DNA of 64,000 nt from Oegoconia quadripuncta (GCA_949316235.1 OX438744.1:32050778-32114777); one strand, 5' to 3'. Positions 11,601-26,600 are shown, numbered from the stretch's first letter. Numbers and translations are program-made. Notes: generated from the sequence alone by a model not told the origin.

Positions 11601-14600
11601 TCGATTTAACCTCTTGGTACGACATGACGTTCGCCTTTTCTTTCACTTGGTCAAAGTAATTGCATCTAGGGTCTTGGAGTAGGCGGGTAGTTATTTAAAA
11701 AATAAAAGACCAAACCTGTATAAATAAATATAAATATTTCGGATAGTAAGTACCCGTAATAAATATCCGAAAGAAGATTACTGAGTATCTTACCTTCAAC
11801 AATAACAACGCACGAGGTCTCGTCAGTGCCGTGCACGTTGGTGGCGATGCAGGAGTATTTGCCGCTGTCCTCGGGGCGGCAGTCGACGATCTCCATCGTG
11901 ACTACGCCGTCAGAGTGGGACATCGAGTAGTCGTACTTGGACAGCTCCTTCCTGTCTTTGTACCTGTTGGGGAGTTTAAGGTTTGGCTTAAGAAAAATGT
12001 GTCGAGCATCGATCACACGCCCAGACAGGCATCTGTCAACACATCAGGATAATAGAACAGGTTGACCGCTTCCGAGGTTCAATGTAAACAACATAAAGTT
12101 TAGCGGGGTACATGTTTAGTACTTTTAGGCTGGTAGTAGGGCAATATGTCGCCAAACAGCAATGTTAATTGCATCGTTGTGGTCCAGTTGTCAGTCATAA
12201 GTCCCCCAAATAAGATGGGGTTTCAGGGTCACCACGCTTCCACTTTCGGCCTCATCTTCACTTAACATCAGGTGTGATTGAGGTCAAGTCCTAACCCGTT
12301 GTGCATAAAAAAAATATCAGGTTCTACTACATAATAAAGCATAATGAAACTGCAATCTAAAAATAAGCAGTAGCTAGTATTCGGTGTCGCAAAATAGTAT
12401 CAAATGGGGACCTGCGAGAGGAAAAATGACTACTACGCTGGTTTTGAGTGGTCTTAGCTGAAATCACGGACGCCAATGGGACACACACAATTAATACCTA
12501 CCTACTTAAATATCTAAATAATTGCACTTTGCATATTTAATGTAAAAATAATATTAATACCATAATAAATAGGCATAATATAATTATCTAATGACGAACT
12601 GTATAATACTTATTATGTATACAGGGTGAAAATTAATTCGTGTAATTCCCGTTTACTGGTTACTCCACTGAAGATTGCAAACAACTTTCCACAAGGAACC
12701 GTAGCCGAATCCAGCCGAAAATTGTTGGAGTTCTATAAAAAGGGAGGTTTCAGAATGGTATACCAAATCAAATACACTTTATTGTTTAATTAAGGAAGGT
12801 ACATGTAAATATTTTATAGAAACTACAAATTAGGCGGCCTTATCGCTAACAGCGATATCTTCCAGGCACACCTATCAACACGGAATTCGATACGAGTAAT
12901 TAAGTGGATTAGCACAAATAATTTCCTAATTGTTAAGTACATCTAAAAGTTCTGCATATTGAATTCAAACATCAAACTTCAAGCATTTATTTCAACGTAA
13001 GATACATGATATCATTTGTTGAATGTCAATTTAAATCTATTGGAAATAAAAAAAAGTTTATTGCATTTATCTGTCAGTCGGTATGACCAAGCTACTACCG
13101 CTTCGGAAAGGGAAATAATCTGTGGAAAAAGAAGCGGCGCAAGAAACCCACCCAAGAAACCCATTGTTACCTTATTGGTTACCTATATGACGTTGTATAA
13201 TCGAAAATTTTATCATCGAATTCGTCTATAGTTCCATGGAGAAAGTTGTTCGTAAACAAGAGTGTCGTCACCAGTTAATGGGAATTACACGAAATCGAAT
13301 TCACCCTGTATATTTTTTGTTGTTAACATACATGCAGCCATTATCATAAAAATAATACATAATTTAAAATTTGAAATTGATACATAATATAATGGAGGCT
13401 ATTTAATTGTTTAATATTTATTCATTCTATGTTACTGTTATTGTTTAGCGGATATAATTTATTCGGCTGTTTATTTTTCATTACTATTTTAACATGACTA
13501 CCATATTTGTATGCCAATTTGGCTGATCACAGAGATCATATTTATAAGTTAATGTATCATAACAACCTGTACACTTGTGTATCACAAATAAATAAATAAA
13601 TGATTGATTGATTGATGATTGATTGATTGATTGATGATTGATTGATTGATTGATACCATCATTGATACCCCAGTTCAAGCAACATACATTTCTATTCTAT
13701 AATTACTATGATTTGATTGTACTATACTCACCATTTGACAGTAGGCGTGGGTTTCCCACTGAGGCAACAGAGTAGCTTGCAGGTGTCTCGCGCCTGCATG
13801 ACGCGAGGCCGCAGCTGGAAGGTGAAGACGGGAGCCGTCTCGCTGGACTCCTGCCAGAATGTGTAAGGTAGAGCCTCGCGACGACGAGGCGCTTCGGGGA
13901 CGTGCTGTCTCTGGACCTTCGGTACAGCTGTAACATGAGAGCCAGAAGTTTGACTTTCAAATATAAAACAGAAAGTTATTAACAAAAGCATATTAAAAAA
14001 TATCAGACTATTTAGATCATTATCATCTCTGGATATAATCAGATCGTTCGCATGTCAGGCTATTTCACAATTAATAATGAAATATAAAAACCTTTATGTA
14101 AAATCAAAGCCTGATTTTAAAAGAGCAACCCTTCGAGTTTTTGTGCTTGTTCTTCTCAACTTTGACTTTGAAAAAGAGAACAGTGGGTTTGATGAGCGAT
14201 TTCAAAGTCGAGAGAGATGTGTTTGGAATATCTTCTCTAATAACTAAATATACCATGACGACCTATTTGGTGTAGTGGTTAGAAACTCTGACTGCTATAC
14301 CAAAAGGTCGCGGGTTCAAATCCCACTAGGGGCATATGTTTATATGATGAATATAGACATGTGTTTCCGAATTATAGATCTTATTCATTTAAATATATAT
14401 TTCTTTAAAATATTGAATAACTCTTGAACTACACAGGCACTAATTTTTCTTTTGGGCACTATTCTTTGACAATTTCAAATCCACTTTGTGTATTCAGCTT
14501 CACGGACGTCTCATTTTGGTTATATACGATACGATTTAATTAATTCAGTAGCCAAAATAATATTTTGATGCAAAACAGGTGCAACATAAACCTAACCACA

Positions 14601-17600
14601 TCTATTTCAAAACAATAATTAAAATATTTACACTAATTCAAATACGTTTACACTGAAGTTATGAGTAATACCTTTAACCACTCGCACTTGTCTTAATAAA
14701 TAATAACTCGGAACCTAACAACACTGTATTAATAAAACTTAGTTAATGTATCCCTATTGTAGTAGTCACAATGCCTCGGTTAAATTAAACCACACTAAAC
14801 TATGGATGGCCGCCAATACCTAGCGAGCGAAGTAAGAATAGATCGTGTCCGACCCACTTCTTACGTGTCACATTTTGCTAATGAAAATGCATTGGTATTT
14901 TAATTGCATGGAAGATGTATTTCTTGTTGTGTTCGAATTTATTTGTTGAACTTTAAATGATAACGTTCGAGTCAGATAGAACATAAATTGCACTACATAG
15001 TTGTCTACTGACTCTATGCCAAGAACTTGCTATTTTATGTGATGTCAATGATGAAACAATTGTAGAAACATGACCTTTGTAAAATGTCTTTGATCTGAGA
15101 TGTGCCTTGTAGTTTATCTCACGAGATAGTGACCCAAAAAAGAAATTAGCTCTATTTATCAAAATGCCCCTCTTTATTCTTGTATGTTGATTGTGCTTTT
15201 GTATGTTATGAAGTTCTAATACTGGCACTTTGTTTTCAGTGGTTTTGTATTACGGGTGCCATACAAAGGTCCCAATCGAAATAATATAGAAATCTACCTT
15301 TTCCGAAGATCTGATTTAGTGGAGTCGTTACCAACCAGTTGACATTTTGCCAAATAAGAAGAGTGAAACTTACGTTGGACGTTCAGGAAGACGACCTCTT
15401 CTCTGAAACCGTAGTGATTCTCAGCCCTGATGATGTACTCCCCTCTGTCTTCCAGTTTCGCTCTGTTTATTATGAAGTAGTAGTCATCTCCCGCATATCT
15501 GTGCGAACAAAGCAAAGTTAAAACAATGAAAAGATGATTTATGTTGAAAATTAAATTTAATTCCGAACTGATCTCTAAGACCACCGCAATGAGGCGGTTA
15601 TGAAGGTGTAGGATTAATTTCGTGTATGTTCTAAGGATGTGGGCAGCGCATGACCGATCGTTGCGGAGAGAGAGTGGGGGGCAGTGGACGTCTTTCGGCT
15701 ATGATGATGTACTAAAAACTTTACTTAAATACTGCCTAGAAATCATTGCCTCATAATACGAAGTAGGTACTAAGGCAGGGATGGATGCGAATCTTTATGG
15801 ACTAAGGGTGCCACAAAAAACATAATGAGGCCATAGACGTGCCGTGAAATAATTTGAACTTAGTGGTTATTGGGAAAATAATAAAACTGAATACTATCAA
15901 TTCTCTTGCGTTCGTTGAACTTCATAGTGAAGTTTGTTACTTTGAACAAAAAAAAAGTCCGGTTTCCGTGACCAAAATATATTGTCGCGTGCCATTGTCG
16001 TTGGTTCGTGGTATGCAACGTCTGTTTTCGCCCAAATCTTCGTATTAAAATCCAAAGCTAACAGTACAGCTAAGCCCAGCTATTCGGACTTTTTCATAAT
16101 TTTTTTTAGGTTGGTTTCCATCAGTTTATCGTCCAACGGGATTCGTTTTATTTATAGTACTTGTATAATGCAAACCGCAGTCTTATAACGATGATTGCCA
16201 TTTAACCTACCGGTAATGCTAGATCCATATGCCAGTTGCTTTCTAGTTTGTCATACTATGCCATCGAATAATAATGCAATAGTAAACTTACCTCTTCATG
16301 AACTTGACGGACTGCCTGAGCTCGTGATTGTTGTGCGACCACGTGACTGTCGGTGCTGCAACGGCGATGATGCGGCAATACAGCTTCACCGATTGACCCT
16401 CGTAGCAGAAAGCCGATTGAGGCTTGATGACGAACCGCGGCGCGGCTTGCCTTCGGTCTGTTGGTAAAACAAATCGTTGTACATTGGGATTTTCAAACAC
16501 CGGGTTCATGAGCATAACAGCATAGACAGTTTCGTGAGCATAACAGACAGTTGCTCATAAAAATATGCTAACATCAACTCGCCGGGCCAGCGTGAGGATT
16601 AGAGTGAAACGTAAAATTCGTTGACTCGAAATCTAACTTAAATTAGCATATAGGTGTCATTAGTCAATCTAATTTCTGGCCTATCAAATTATGCTGTCCC
16701 TAATGTATTGTCTGTCACATAGGTATACTAGGTGTCATTTCAGCACAGAGACTTTTTTTAAAACACGTATATAGTTATTATACCGAACATTCGCATTAAG
16801 AAGTTCGATTCTTCATTCATCATCCGAACAGCCAAGGCATAGAACTCCCTTCCGGCGTCAGCCTTTCCTGAATCCTACAACCTTGGGATCTTCAAGAGCA
16901 GAGTGAATAGGCATTTACTGGGATCGCGTGCTTAATCTTCGACCACATCGTCACTTTCCATCAAATGAGATTGTGGTCAAACACGATTCCAATCAATCAT
17001 AAAAAAAAAATATTGCACTTTTAGGTGTTGGATTGAAGAAGAAGGTGTTAGTGTATATAAAATTAGTGTTAGTAGAAGAATATAAACCGTTGGTGCACTG
17101 AAACATTCTAACCTACATACTGCGAACTTCAATATTACAAAAATATGTAAATTACAAAGAACTTACTTAGCTATATTTGTTATGCATTAAAATATCAATC
17201 TCATATGGTATACAAATTTCATAATATTTATTTTTATTTTAGTCACTAGCTTTCCGCCCGCGGCTTCGCCTGCCTGGAATAAAATATCGCGGAAATTTGT
17301 TAATCCCGCGGCAACTACTCACATTATCGGGGGAAAAAACTACCCTATGTTTAAGTCCAGGGTATGCTCTACCTATATACTGAATTTCATCCAAATCCAT
17401 GCATCCGTTTCGCCGTGATTGAGCAACAAACAAATAAACAAACAACCATCCAAATTTTTCCATTTATAATATTATAGTTAGATTCTTGAAATAAAAATTG
17501 TTAAAGTGTAATAGGCTTTTTTATGCGTACCTATATCTATAAATTCAGTTTCACTTTTTAGGTGCTTTTTAAAAAAATCCTACAATTTGCCATGGTGCCT

Positions 17601-20600
17601 TTGGCCACAATTTTACCTGGTGGAAAGTGATAATGGATATTAGATATGTTTGCTGTTTTGTAAAACGACATCCCCACTATTTTAACCTATAGTCGGAAGT
17701 CTTCACCAGGCAGGGCATATCTAATTATGCACACCGATTATATCAACCAACATGTCATGTCATACATTTATTTATGAAAAAAAATCATTTAATATGTACA
17801 TATTACTGTACAATAAACTGCCTGACGGTCTTAAAACAATGAATAATGAGAGTTTTAAAAAGGAATTGACGAAATGGCTTAATGATAAATGTTTTTATAG
17901 TGTGAAACAGTACTTAGATTCGTAATATATTGCATTCTCTACCTATTCAATGACAATAATAATATATTTATAATTGTCATTTCCATAATCGATATGCATA
18001 ACTAATAATTATTATTTTAATGACTTAAGCTTGACATTGTTATTTTTAATTGTCAATGGTATAGGATTTGAAGTATATAAGTAGATTTTAATATTTGCAC
18101 GTCTGCAAGCAGACTGGATACATCGAACTTTCATTTTATTAAGAACTTATATAACTGTATTCATGCAAATAAATTATTGATTGATTGAATGGAATCGAAG
18201 ATATTTCATGTATTCGGTAATATTATCATACCTCTATGTTATAAATAACTTACATTGAAGATATTATTAGTTTGGATAGTGGCACAGCCAATAATGATAA
18301 AATAACAACTCTTTAGGCATGATCTGATGTAACTTTCCGTGTCACTTTGACAAAAATTGAGCTGGCCAAAAATTTAACTTTGCACAAAATTTGCAATCCA
18401 ATATGTGATAAGTGTTTAAATAATTGCGTAACCTTTTTTATGCCACGACTTATTTTCTAGGATAAAATCTAAAGTTTTATATATGTTGTAAGCAGATGTG
18501 AAAATAGCTATTCAACTGAATGTTAAGTACGAGTCTGTGATTATCAGACCGGGTTGATTAGGTCACTTTGGATACTACCGCGGGGTTCCAGGCATTAGGG
18601 CTCGGCTCTGGGCCAGTTTCTCATAATGTAGAAAATGTTTGCCCTCGATAACGATCAACTATCTGCTTACGACATATATTTTCATTTTCTTTTTTATTTT
18701 ATTCATTTCACAGAATCCACAGCACTTAGTGATATGCATATAACTCACCGAACTGTCCGTCGTATATCTTCCACTTTTCGATAAGGAGCTTGCGCAGTGA
18801 ACTGTACTCGCTTAGCCTGCCGATGGGAAGCGCGAATGACGCCCAGTTCTACAGGAAAATAATAAAAATATTAGACACACATCGGATATTAAGTATGGAT
18901 GCAAGATCACCTAAATACTTCAACTTGTTTAGAGGGTTGAGGACTAGGAACGAATGACTAAAAAGCCTGTAACTTCACGAGCTCTCTTATCTTTCTCAAC
19001 CAACAACAATGGGGTATTTCATATTTAGAGTCAGAAATGCATAAGAAGGTCGATCTCCTTTTAAGCTTTAAGCGTGAGGTTTAATCCGTCTCCATGACTT
19101 TACATTGACAACATCATAACGTTCACAAAACAGAGAGCTGTTACAATTACCAGCGGCATACATGTTAGGTAATGAGTGTGGTATTTCTTTTTTTTTATGC
19201 GTAACGGGTTGGTACTTGACCTCAATCACACCTGATGTTAAGTGAAGATGAGGTCGAAGGTGGGCGCGTACTGACCCGGAAACCCCAACACATTTGGGGG
19301 ACTGGCTATCTTATCCCTGACAACCGGAACACAACAATGCTATTAACATAGCTGCTTGGCGGCAGATTTAGATAAGATGGTGGTAGCTAGCCAGGCGGAC
19401 ATTTAAAATGCCCTACCACCAACCAAACCGAGTACTTAAACATATACCCCGCTGGGGATCGAACCCGCGACCTCCGAATCGTAAACCTAATGTTGTTTAC
19501 ATTGAGGCACGGAGGCGGTTAAAATGGTTGATAGCAGGGTATTTAAAGAAATTACCGTCTTGCCAATTTCTACCATCTTATCTAACCCTGCCGCCAAGGA
19601 ACAATGTTGATAGCATTCTTTTTCTTTTGTTTTCCAATTAAGTTGAGGGTTCCGGATGCGCTCCTTTCCACCTTGGCCTCATCTTCACTTAATATCAGTG
19701 AGGCTACGCTAACAACTCTAGTTATATGTCTAGATATAAGAATTCATGGTCATCGATAACGTTGACCAATGAGAAACCGTCGAAATGCCGAGCGAGCGAA
19801 ATGCCAACCAATCACATGAGAGTAAGTAACCGATGACAGTGGTTCAGGGCTAATCCGTTGTGCGAAAAAAAATTTCTTTCTTTATAAAGCTGTAATGGGG
19901 GTGAGCTCATTTGGGTAGAAACGTTTAGATATTTTTGGTGGCCCTTTACGATATCCATGGGAACCGACGGGTATTTCAAAGCTGTTATGTGATTATAATA
20001 ACGTACGTCGTATCGCTGGCGCAGTCGGTTGCGCATGTTCTCGTACCGGCGCGCCTCGATGGTGGCCGTGCGGGCGGCGGCCGCGTCGCCAGCTAGCCAA
20101 CGATGCAGCAGGCACTCGTGCGCAGTCAGACGCTTCCTGTTATAATAACATATTAAGTATTTAAAACCAAGAAACCCGAAAGCTGCTTGTCTAAAACAGC
20201 CAGAACACAACGCTACCAACATTGATCGCTGCATATTTAGGATAATATGGTGGTAGCTAGTCTGTAGATATTCAAAATGCCTTTCCACCAATCGTGCACT
20301 AAAATGTAGCCCGCTGGGAATCGAACCTCTGGGAAATAATGCAAGTGTTATACTTAAAATGACACTGCGATATATACCTTAATTAATAACTAATTAAGTA
20401 TGTAAAAATCAAAAAATCCGACATCATACTGTGTATTTTGGGGACGCTATGTTGGACTTTTGACCATGAAAGGTATTGTATGACATTCTGGAAATCAAGA
20501 CAAATTTAATGCCACCTTGTACTTTATATTCGATAGTAGTGTGTTTTCGTTACACATGACATTGCGAAGTTATACTCACTCCTTATTCTTAACAAGTAGC

Positions 20601-23600
20601 CTTCTGATGAAGTCCTTGGCATCATCGGAAACGTGTTGGAACGCTTCCTCGTCGAACTCCCAGTCGCAGGCCTTCACGTTCTTCAGGGTCTCAATGTCGT
20701 TGTTACCAGCGAATGGCGAGAGACCGGACAGTCTGGTGGAATAACAAATCATATAGCTTCACTGATGAGAGATAATGCTTTTCATTCAAAGTAAAACTAA
20801 CAAGCCTAACATTCGCACTAAAGGGTTGGCAAGAGCTAAGTATTCATAATTTGAGCAGCCAAGGCATGGAATTCCCTCTCGGAGTCAGTTTTCCGAATTC
20901 CAACAAAATTGGGATCTTCAAGAGTAGGTTGAATTGGCATTTACTGAAGTCGCGTAATTCATCTTCTTACTTCACAAAACTAAATCTTCTAATAATTATT
21001 ATCAAGAATAATGCCAACCAAACACCCTTATCTGGTCTCAAAGGATCCGAGCAAACTATCCCAGAACTGGAATCGAATCCGGGAATTAGATCACGAGCGA
21101 GATATGATTCTTGCTGACATGATACTCACAGTACGTAAGACAGAACGCCGATAGCCCACATGTCTGTGTAGAATCCAACTGGCTCGCGTTCCACTATCTC
21201 CGGCGCTGCAAACTCTGCGGTGCCTGTTGATATCTTCACTACTTCGTTGGGGTCCAGCTTAGTCGCCAGGCCGAAATCGATGATCTGGGAATCGTAAACG
21301 ACATGTATATCGGATGTTTTTTTATTCAAATTGGTTAGCCCTTAGTTAATTACCTATCAGCTCATATGTTTCAACTGATGCACTAGGCCCTTGATACAAA
21401 AAATTAACTTGCTGTAAATACAGGCATAATGTCAGGCCTGTTTCCCATAGGGGTAAGCAGGATGACAGACATCCATTTACTACGATCCTAATACAACTCT
21501 TCGCTTCATTCATTATCTTAAAATTGTTCTTGCATGCTCGTCGGTTTAAGGTACACTTGACTTTCTTTAAAACGTCCCAATTACGACGTTGGGCGTGGTT
21601 TAACCCTCCCATTACTGCCCTGCACATTTGATTCGAATATCTCTTTGGTTAGTTTTGTTTCATTCATCCTCTCTACATGCCCAAACCATCTAAGACCTTT
21701 TTCAATTGTTATCACTATATGTCCTAACACACTATTTCTATCTTAAGTCACCCTTCAACTTAATTATCTATGTTTCCTTACCTTAACATCTGTGCCTGTT
21801 CTTGTTTGGCACATGACATTCTCCGGCTTGAGATCAAGATGAATGATATTCTGCTCATGCATATGCTTCACACCCTCACAGATCTGTCGCATATAATGCG
21901 CTGCTTCTGCCTCGCTCATATTGTACCCAGGCTCCGTTATACGTTCGAACAACTCGCCGCCAGATAGGCTGGTGATAAACAAAATATTGTTACGTCTAAT
22001 AATTGTAATATTGTGATAAATAATATAGATAGGAATCAGTAACAGTCGATTTCTTTTCCTTATTTCGAAGGAGCTTAACAAAATACCACCTTTTAAATTA
22101 CTTCCATAGGGCGTTTTAGCGTTTTCTTAGAGTATTATATACAGGGCGTCCCACGGCTATGCCACATGGAGGGAAAGTACCTTGAATTTTGTAGATGGAA
22201 CATTTTACTGAAAGAAGACATTATTTTAATTTAAAAAACAATTTAAACTGCATTCATAGATTTTTAAATAAGTACATGGTTGAACCGGGAATCGAACCCC
22301 TTATTTATAAAAAAAAATTACCATGTAGCTTTATCATACCGATCGAAAGGCTTCATCATAAGGATTATTTTTTGCTAAATAACATAGTGTCAGAAATAAA
22401 AGGAAGACCATGAATTTTAACATTTTTAATACAAAATTAATCAATTTATCAAATGCTCAAAATGAGCCCCTTCCTGTTCAATACAATGTCGCACTCTTTT
22501 GATTATTTCGCTCCCTGTCGATTTTTTGATCATGTTGTGGTGGATATTTAGAATAATACGTCGAAGTTCTGTTTGTAGCTCGTGGAGACTTTGATACTGG
22601 TTCTTGTAAACTAAACATTTTACATAACCCCATAAAAAAAAATCTAATCAGCCAGCCGCATTGCGATGGAGAAAATCATTTACGCGTCTTTCGGCAGATT
22701 CAGGATACGGCATACAACCAGGTACCTACTTACTAATTACGTATCTCTTTATCATTTTATCATGAACCTAAATTATAATAGGGAAATGATGCATACTTCT
22801 CGAGTGGGTAATTAGTATTAGTAATGATAATGACAGTTGTATGTCCTTACGGCAATGTCAGCTTTTCATTTTTCTGAACACAATTGCACATCTAATGTTA
22901 AAATTCATGGTCTTCCTTTTATTTCTGACACTATGTTATTTAGCAAAAAATAATCCTTATGATGAAGCCTTTCGATCGGTATGATAAAGCTACATGGTAA
23001 TTTTTTTTTATAAATAAAGGGTTCGATTCCCGGTTCAACCATGTACTTATTTAAAAATCTATGAATGCAGTTTAAATTGTTTTTTAAATTAAAATAATGT
23101 CTTCTTTCAGTAAAATGTTCCATCTGCAAAATTCAAGGTACTTTCCCTCCATGTGGCATAGCCGTGGGACGCCCTGTATATCAAAAATGCCAACCAGAAT
23201 ACCTATGGAATCACACCGGTGTTTGACTGTCTATTCGTAAGTCACTTTATTTCTATCAGTTGAAATTTGGTGCGGTTGTAGGAAATGGTGTTCCAAATAC
23301 AGACCCAGTAGTTAAAAAAGCTAAATTTCGAATTGAAGGGTTAGTTTGCAGTTACAATTTACAACAATTGTCATAGTTTGTATGTAATTGACAACGATTT
23401 ACTTTTAGAACTGCAGTAAAACCACTGATAGTGATGGAATACTTGGGTGTAAACTATGGCAATGAATCAGTTCGATACTCTGTCCTTTGTTTTATTAATT
23501 TACTGATTGATAATGATAATTGTCTAATAACAAAATTAAAAATGGTTATGTTTAAATATGTGGTGAGAATAAGCTAAAGGTGGGCGGGACACTTGGTTAG

Positions 23601-26600
23601 ATGGGAAGATGGACGGTGAACCAAGCCAGTCACAGATTGATGGCATTTGGGCAAACCGCCCAGCCCATTGGCCAATAACATCATACAGTTGACTGGATCT
23701 TACTGGATACGGCTGGCGAAGGATCGTGAGAATAAGAAAAGCCTAACAGAGAAGAGGCCTACACCCATCAGTGGGTGGATAAGTATAAGTGGTTTGTATA
23801 ATTTTTAGTAATTAAAAACGCCACAATTGAGAAAAAACTGTCCCACATGAAGAATCAATTGGACCAATGGGTACCACTGAACCTTAAGTTATACACCTAT
23901 AAAATACTCACAACTCGAATATAAGCACCATCTCGTCATCATCTTCAAAGGCGTCATGAAGATTAATTAGCTTCCTATGGTGCAGCTGGTTCATAATGTC
24001 AATCTCTTTCTTAATCAACTCCTTCTCCATGGCGCCCGTGACCGGTATGAACTTAGCTGCGAAGTAGTTCCCGGTGGACCGCTCGCGGCAGCGGTGGACC
24101 ACGCCGAATGCGCCTGTGCCTACAACAGTGGGTTTCACCTCATGCCTCTGTACTTAGCCGTGGGCCATACCAAAACATTGTTGACATAAGGAATAGATAA
24201 AGGCTGAGTTACATTTGGTTGTTCGTACGTAGCGTGCGAATGTATCGATCGATCGACTGAATATTATTTTATTTAAAAATCGTCGAGAGCCGCATTCGAG
24301 GATCGCCTCATGCGGTAGTTCAAACAACCAAATACAACCGCTTCTTTAGCATTCGGCCTGTGTACGATGGGATTGAAAAAGTGTCTAGTCATTAGATAAA
24401 TGCTTTTTAATATTTTTAAATACCAGGTATGTTATTCTGTAGACTCAGAGGCACAATTCGCATTGAAATCTCAAGCGATTACGGACTTTACGGTCATAGA
24501 TTAAAATTCATGGCCCCTGGAAAGTAACCATACAGTATCAACGTCTTATGGAATGTGTTCGTAAATGAATTCTAAGAGTACGATTGGGTTGCTTGTTTAT
24601 GTATTTATGTAACCCAAGAGATTTTTACAATTTATTCCTAAAATCTACATCAAATAAGTTAACTGGAGGTAAAATTCTGTTAAGAGCTTTTGGTGGTACG
24701 TTAACTTGACATTCAACGCATCATATAATGTTGCTGTAAGAATCATTGTTCATGTACTTATACAAATTATAATATAACTTATGTATACCGTGCCAGAACT
24801 AAGAAGATGCGCATTCTTATAAAAATATATCTTTATTAATATACAATAATGTATGAAGCGTAAATCCGTGCAATTTTGATCTACTAAAAAGTAAAACATA
24901 CAAAAATATGAACTAAATAACGTGTCATTTTGAATAGTGTGAGATGTTTGAACAAAATACGTTATAAATTACAAATACAATATTATTACAGACTAGATAT
25001 AGATAGGGTTACTGGAAAAATAGTAGGTGGTATTACTTTGATCTGCATTAATCCATTTTATTTTTTACTGCTAAGTAGGTTCTAACGATACTTAATAAAT
25101 TAAAGAATTAATATTTTTTATCTACACTTATTTAGTGATGTGCACGAATATTTTAGACTTTGTTTTATATTATGTTTATTAATCAATTTAATTTAAATAA
25201 ACCTATTAGTACTTATAATTTCCAGCACCCTATAAACTTAAATATATAAAAAGGTATATGTAAATAAAAGACATGCGTCCTAATGTGGAAAATAAAATGA
25301 GAACAGTGTGCGTGTGAGACAGAGAGATGCAGAGAGAAAGAGACGCACTACATCGATCTATTACACACAGACCTCCGCCGCGTTTCCTTTTAGAAGAAGC
25401 TCTCACGAAGTCACCTGCGAAATTTATTCATTTGTACTTGTCTTAAGGTCGAAGATTGTCTACGTTGTTAGTATATCTATGTTAATTTAAAATCTAGTTA
25501 AATGTAATTTCTCAAGCAACTTCGTGAGTTTGGTTTAGTTCTACCTTTATTTTCATGCTAGTTCTTTTGTATTTAAAAAAATAATACATCATTTACCAAT
25601 TAAAAGATACCCAATGAAAAAGTAAACAATCAAATATTTGTGTAATCTGAATTTTATTTATTCTAAACGTCAGACCTATTAAGGTATACTTAATCGTAAT
25701 AAGAAGCAGGCAAAGCATGGCGACAACAGCACATCGATGGTTATATTGGTCATAAACAGATTAACATTAATTTCATTTCGCTCATGTGCACTACGCTTTG
25801 GAGGACTTTAGTATCATCACATTTACGACATTTGAATCACTCGAATTCGTCAAGACAGAGTTTATAAAAGCAAAAGCAGCAAGCATACTACACGAACACC
25901 ACTTAATTCTACATCTTGCAGAAGTCCTGGCTACAAAGAAAAGTTAACCAATTCCATGTTTTATTTACCTTTTGCTTCCACAGCTATACAAACAATTCAT
26001 TATGGGATGTAATGCTATATAAAGCGCTTTCCATTATTAGACCATATTCCATATTAGACCATCCTAAATGCAGAGACTAATTCGGCACACGTTGCTGGTT
26101 AAAGTAACGATATTTGAATTAACAGAACCTAGCCTCCCAGCAATGTATGCCGGATTAGTCTCTGCATCTAGGATGTGAGTAGTGCGATCGGGACCTTTCA
26201 ATACATGCAAATACTCTTTATTGCGCAAAATAATTACACTTTTTATCCAAAATAATTTAATCCACTACATCGGAATCTAACTATTCTAATTTCGATTAGG
26301 CCTTCCTATTTCCTATACAAGTAGGATAGTGTAATAAGTGCTTTACTAAACTGTAAAACAGATTATTTGGATGATAGTCATCCACAGACATAACCGCTCG
26401 AAATGAAATAAATAATCCCCATTTTTAATGTAGAACTATTTTTAAAAAAGAGCAACCAATAAATTTTACTTATAACAAGAACTGACTTCTTTGTAAATTT
26501 TTCTGCGGGGCCATTTAACCTTCGAATAATTCTCAAGACCAACAATTGAATAACTTCGGGGACCGGCGCGAACGCAGTCCCCACTATCAAAAATTACGCA

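Larger units (their letters stand above)
16458..18748. other. intron between e41 and e40
   Basis: 2.3 kb holding two LINE ends (16838-16985, 17790-17935) and the dispersed repeat at 17226-17480. The rest is AT-rich with nothing recognised. Confidence 0.6.

Noticed and set aside
20007..20136. Frameshift or insertion in the kinase at the Ala/Arg-rich stretch [16 protein letters not shown]
   Set aside because: Both splice phases fit and the conserved flanks ([14 protein letters not shown] before, [13 protein letters not shown] after) are in frame, so it is ordinary sequence divergence.
24120..24147. Alternative acceptor 28 bases upstream of e35 extending the open frame
   Set aside because: It would enter in phase 0, while e34 leaves phase 1. 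The acceptor at 24120-24121 restores the glycine loop exactly.
25308..25490. Short arginine-rich open frame in the largest intron
   Set aside because: 60 codons, no domain, no similarity to flanking projectin exons and no matching splice sites.
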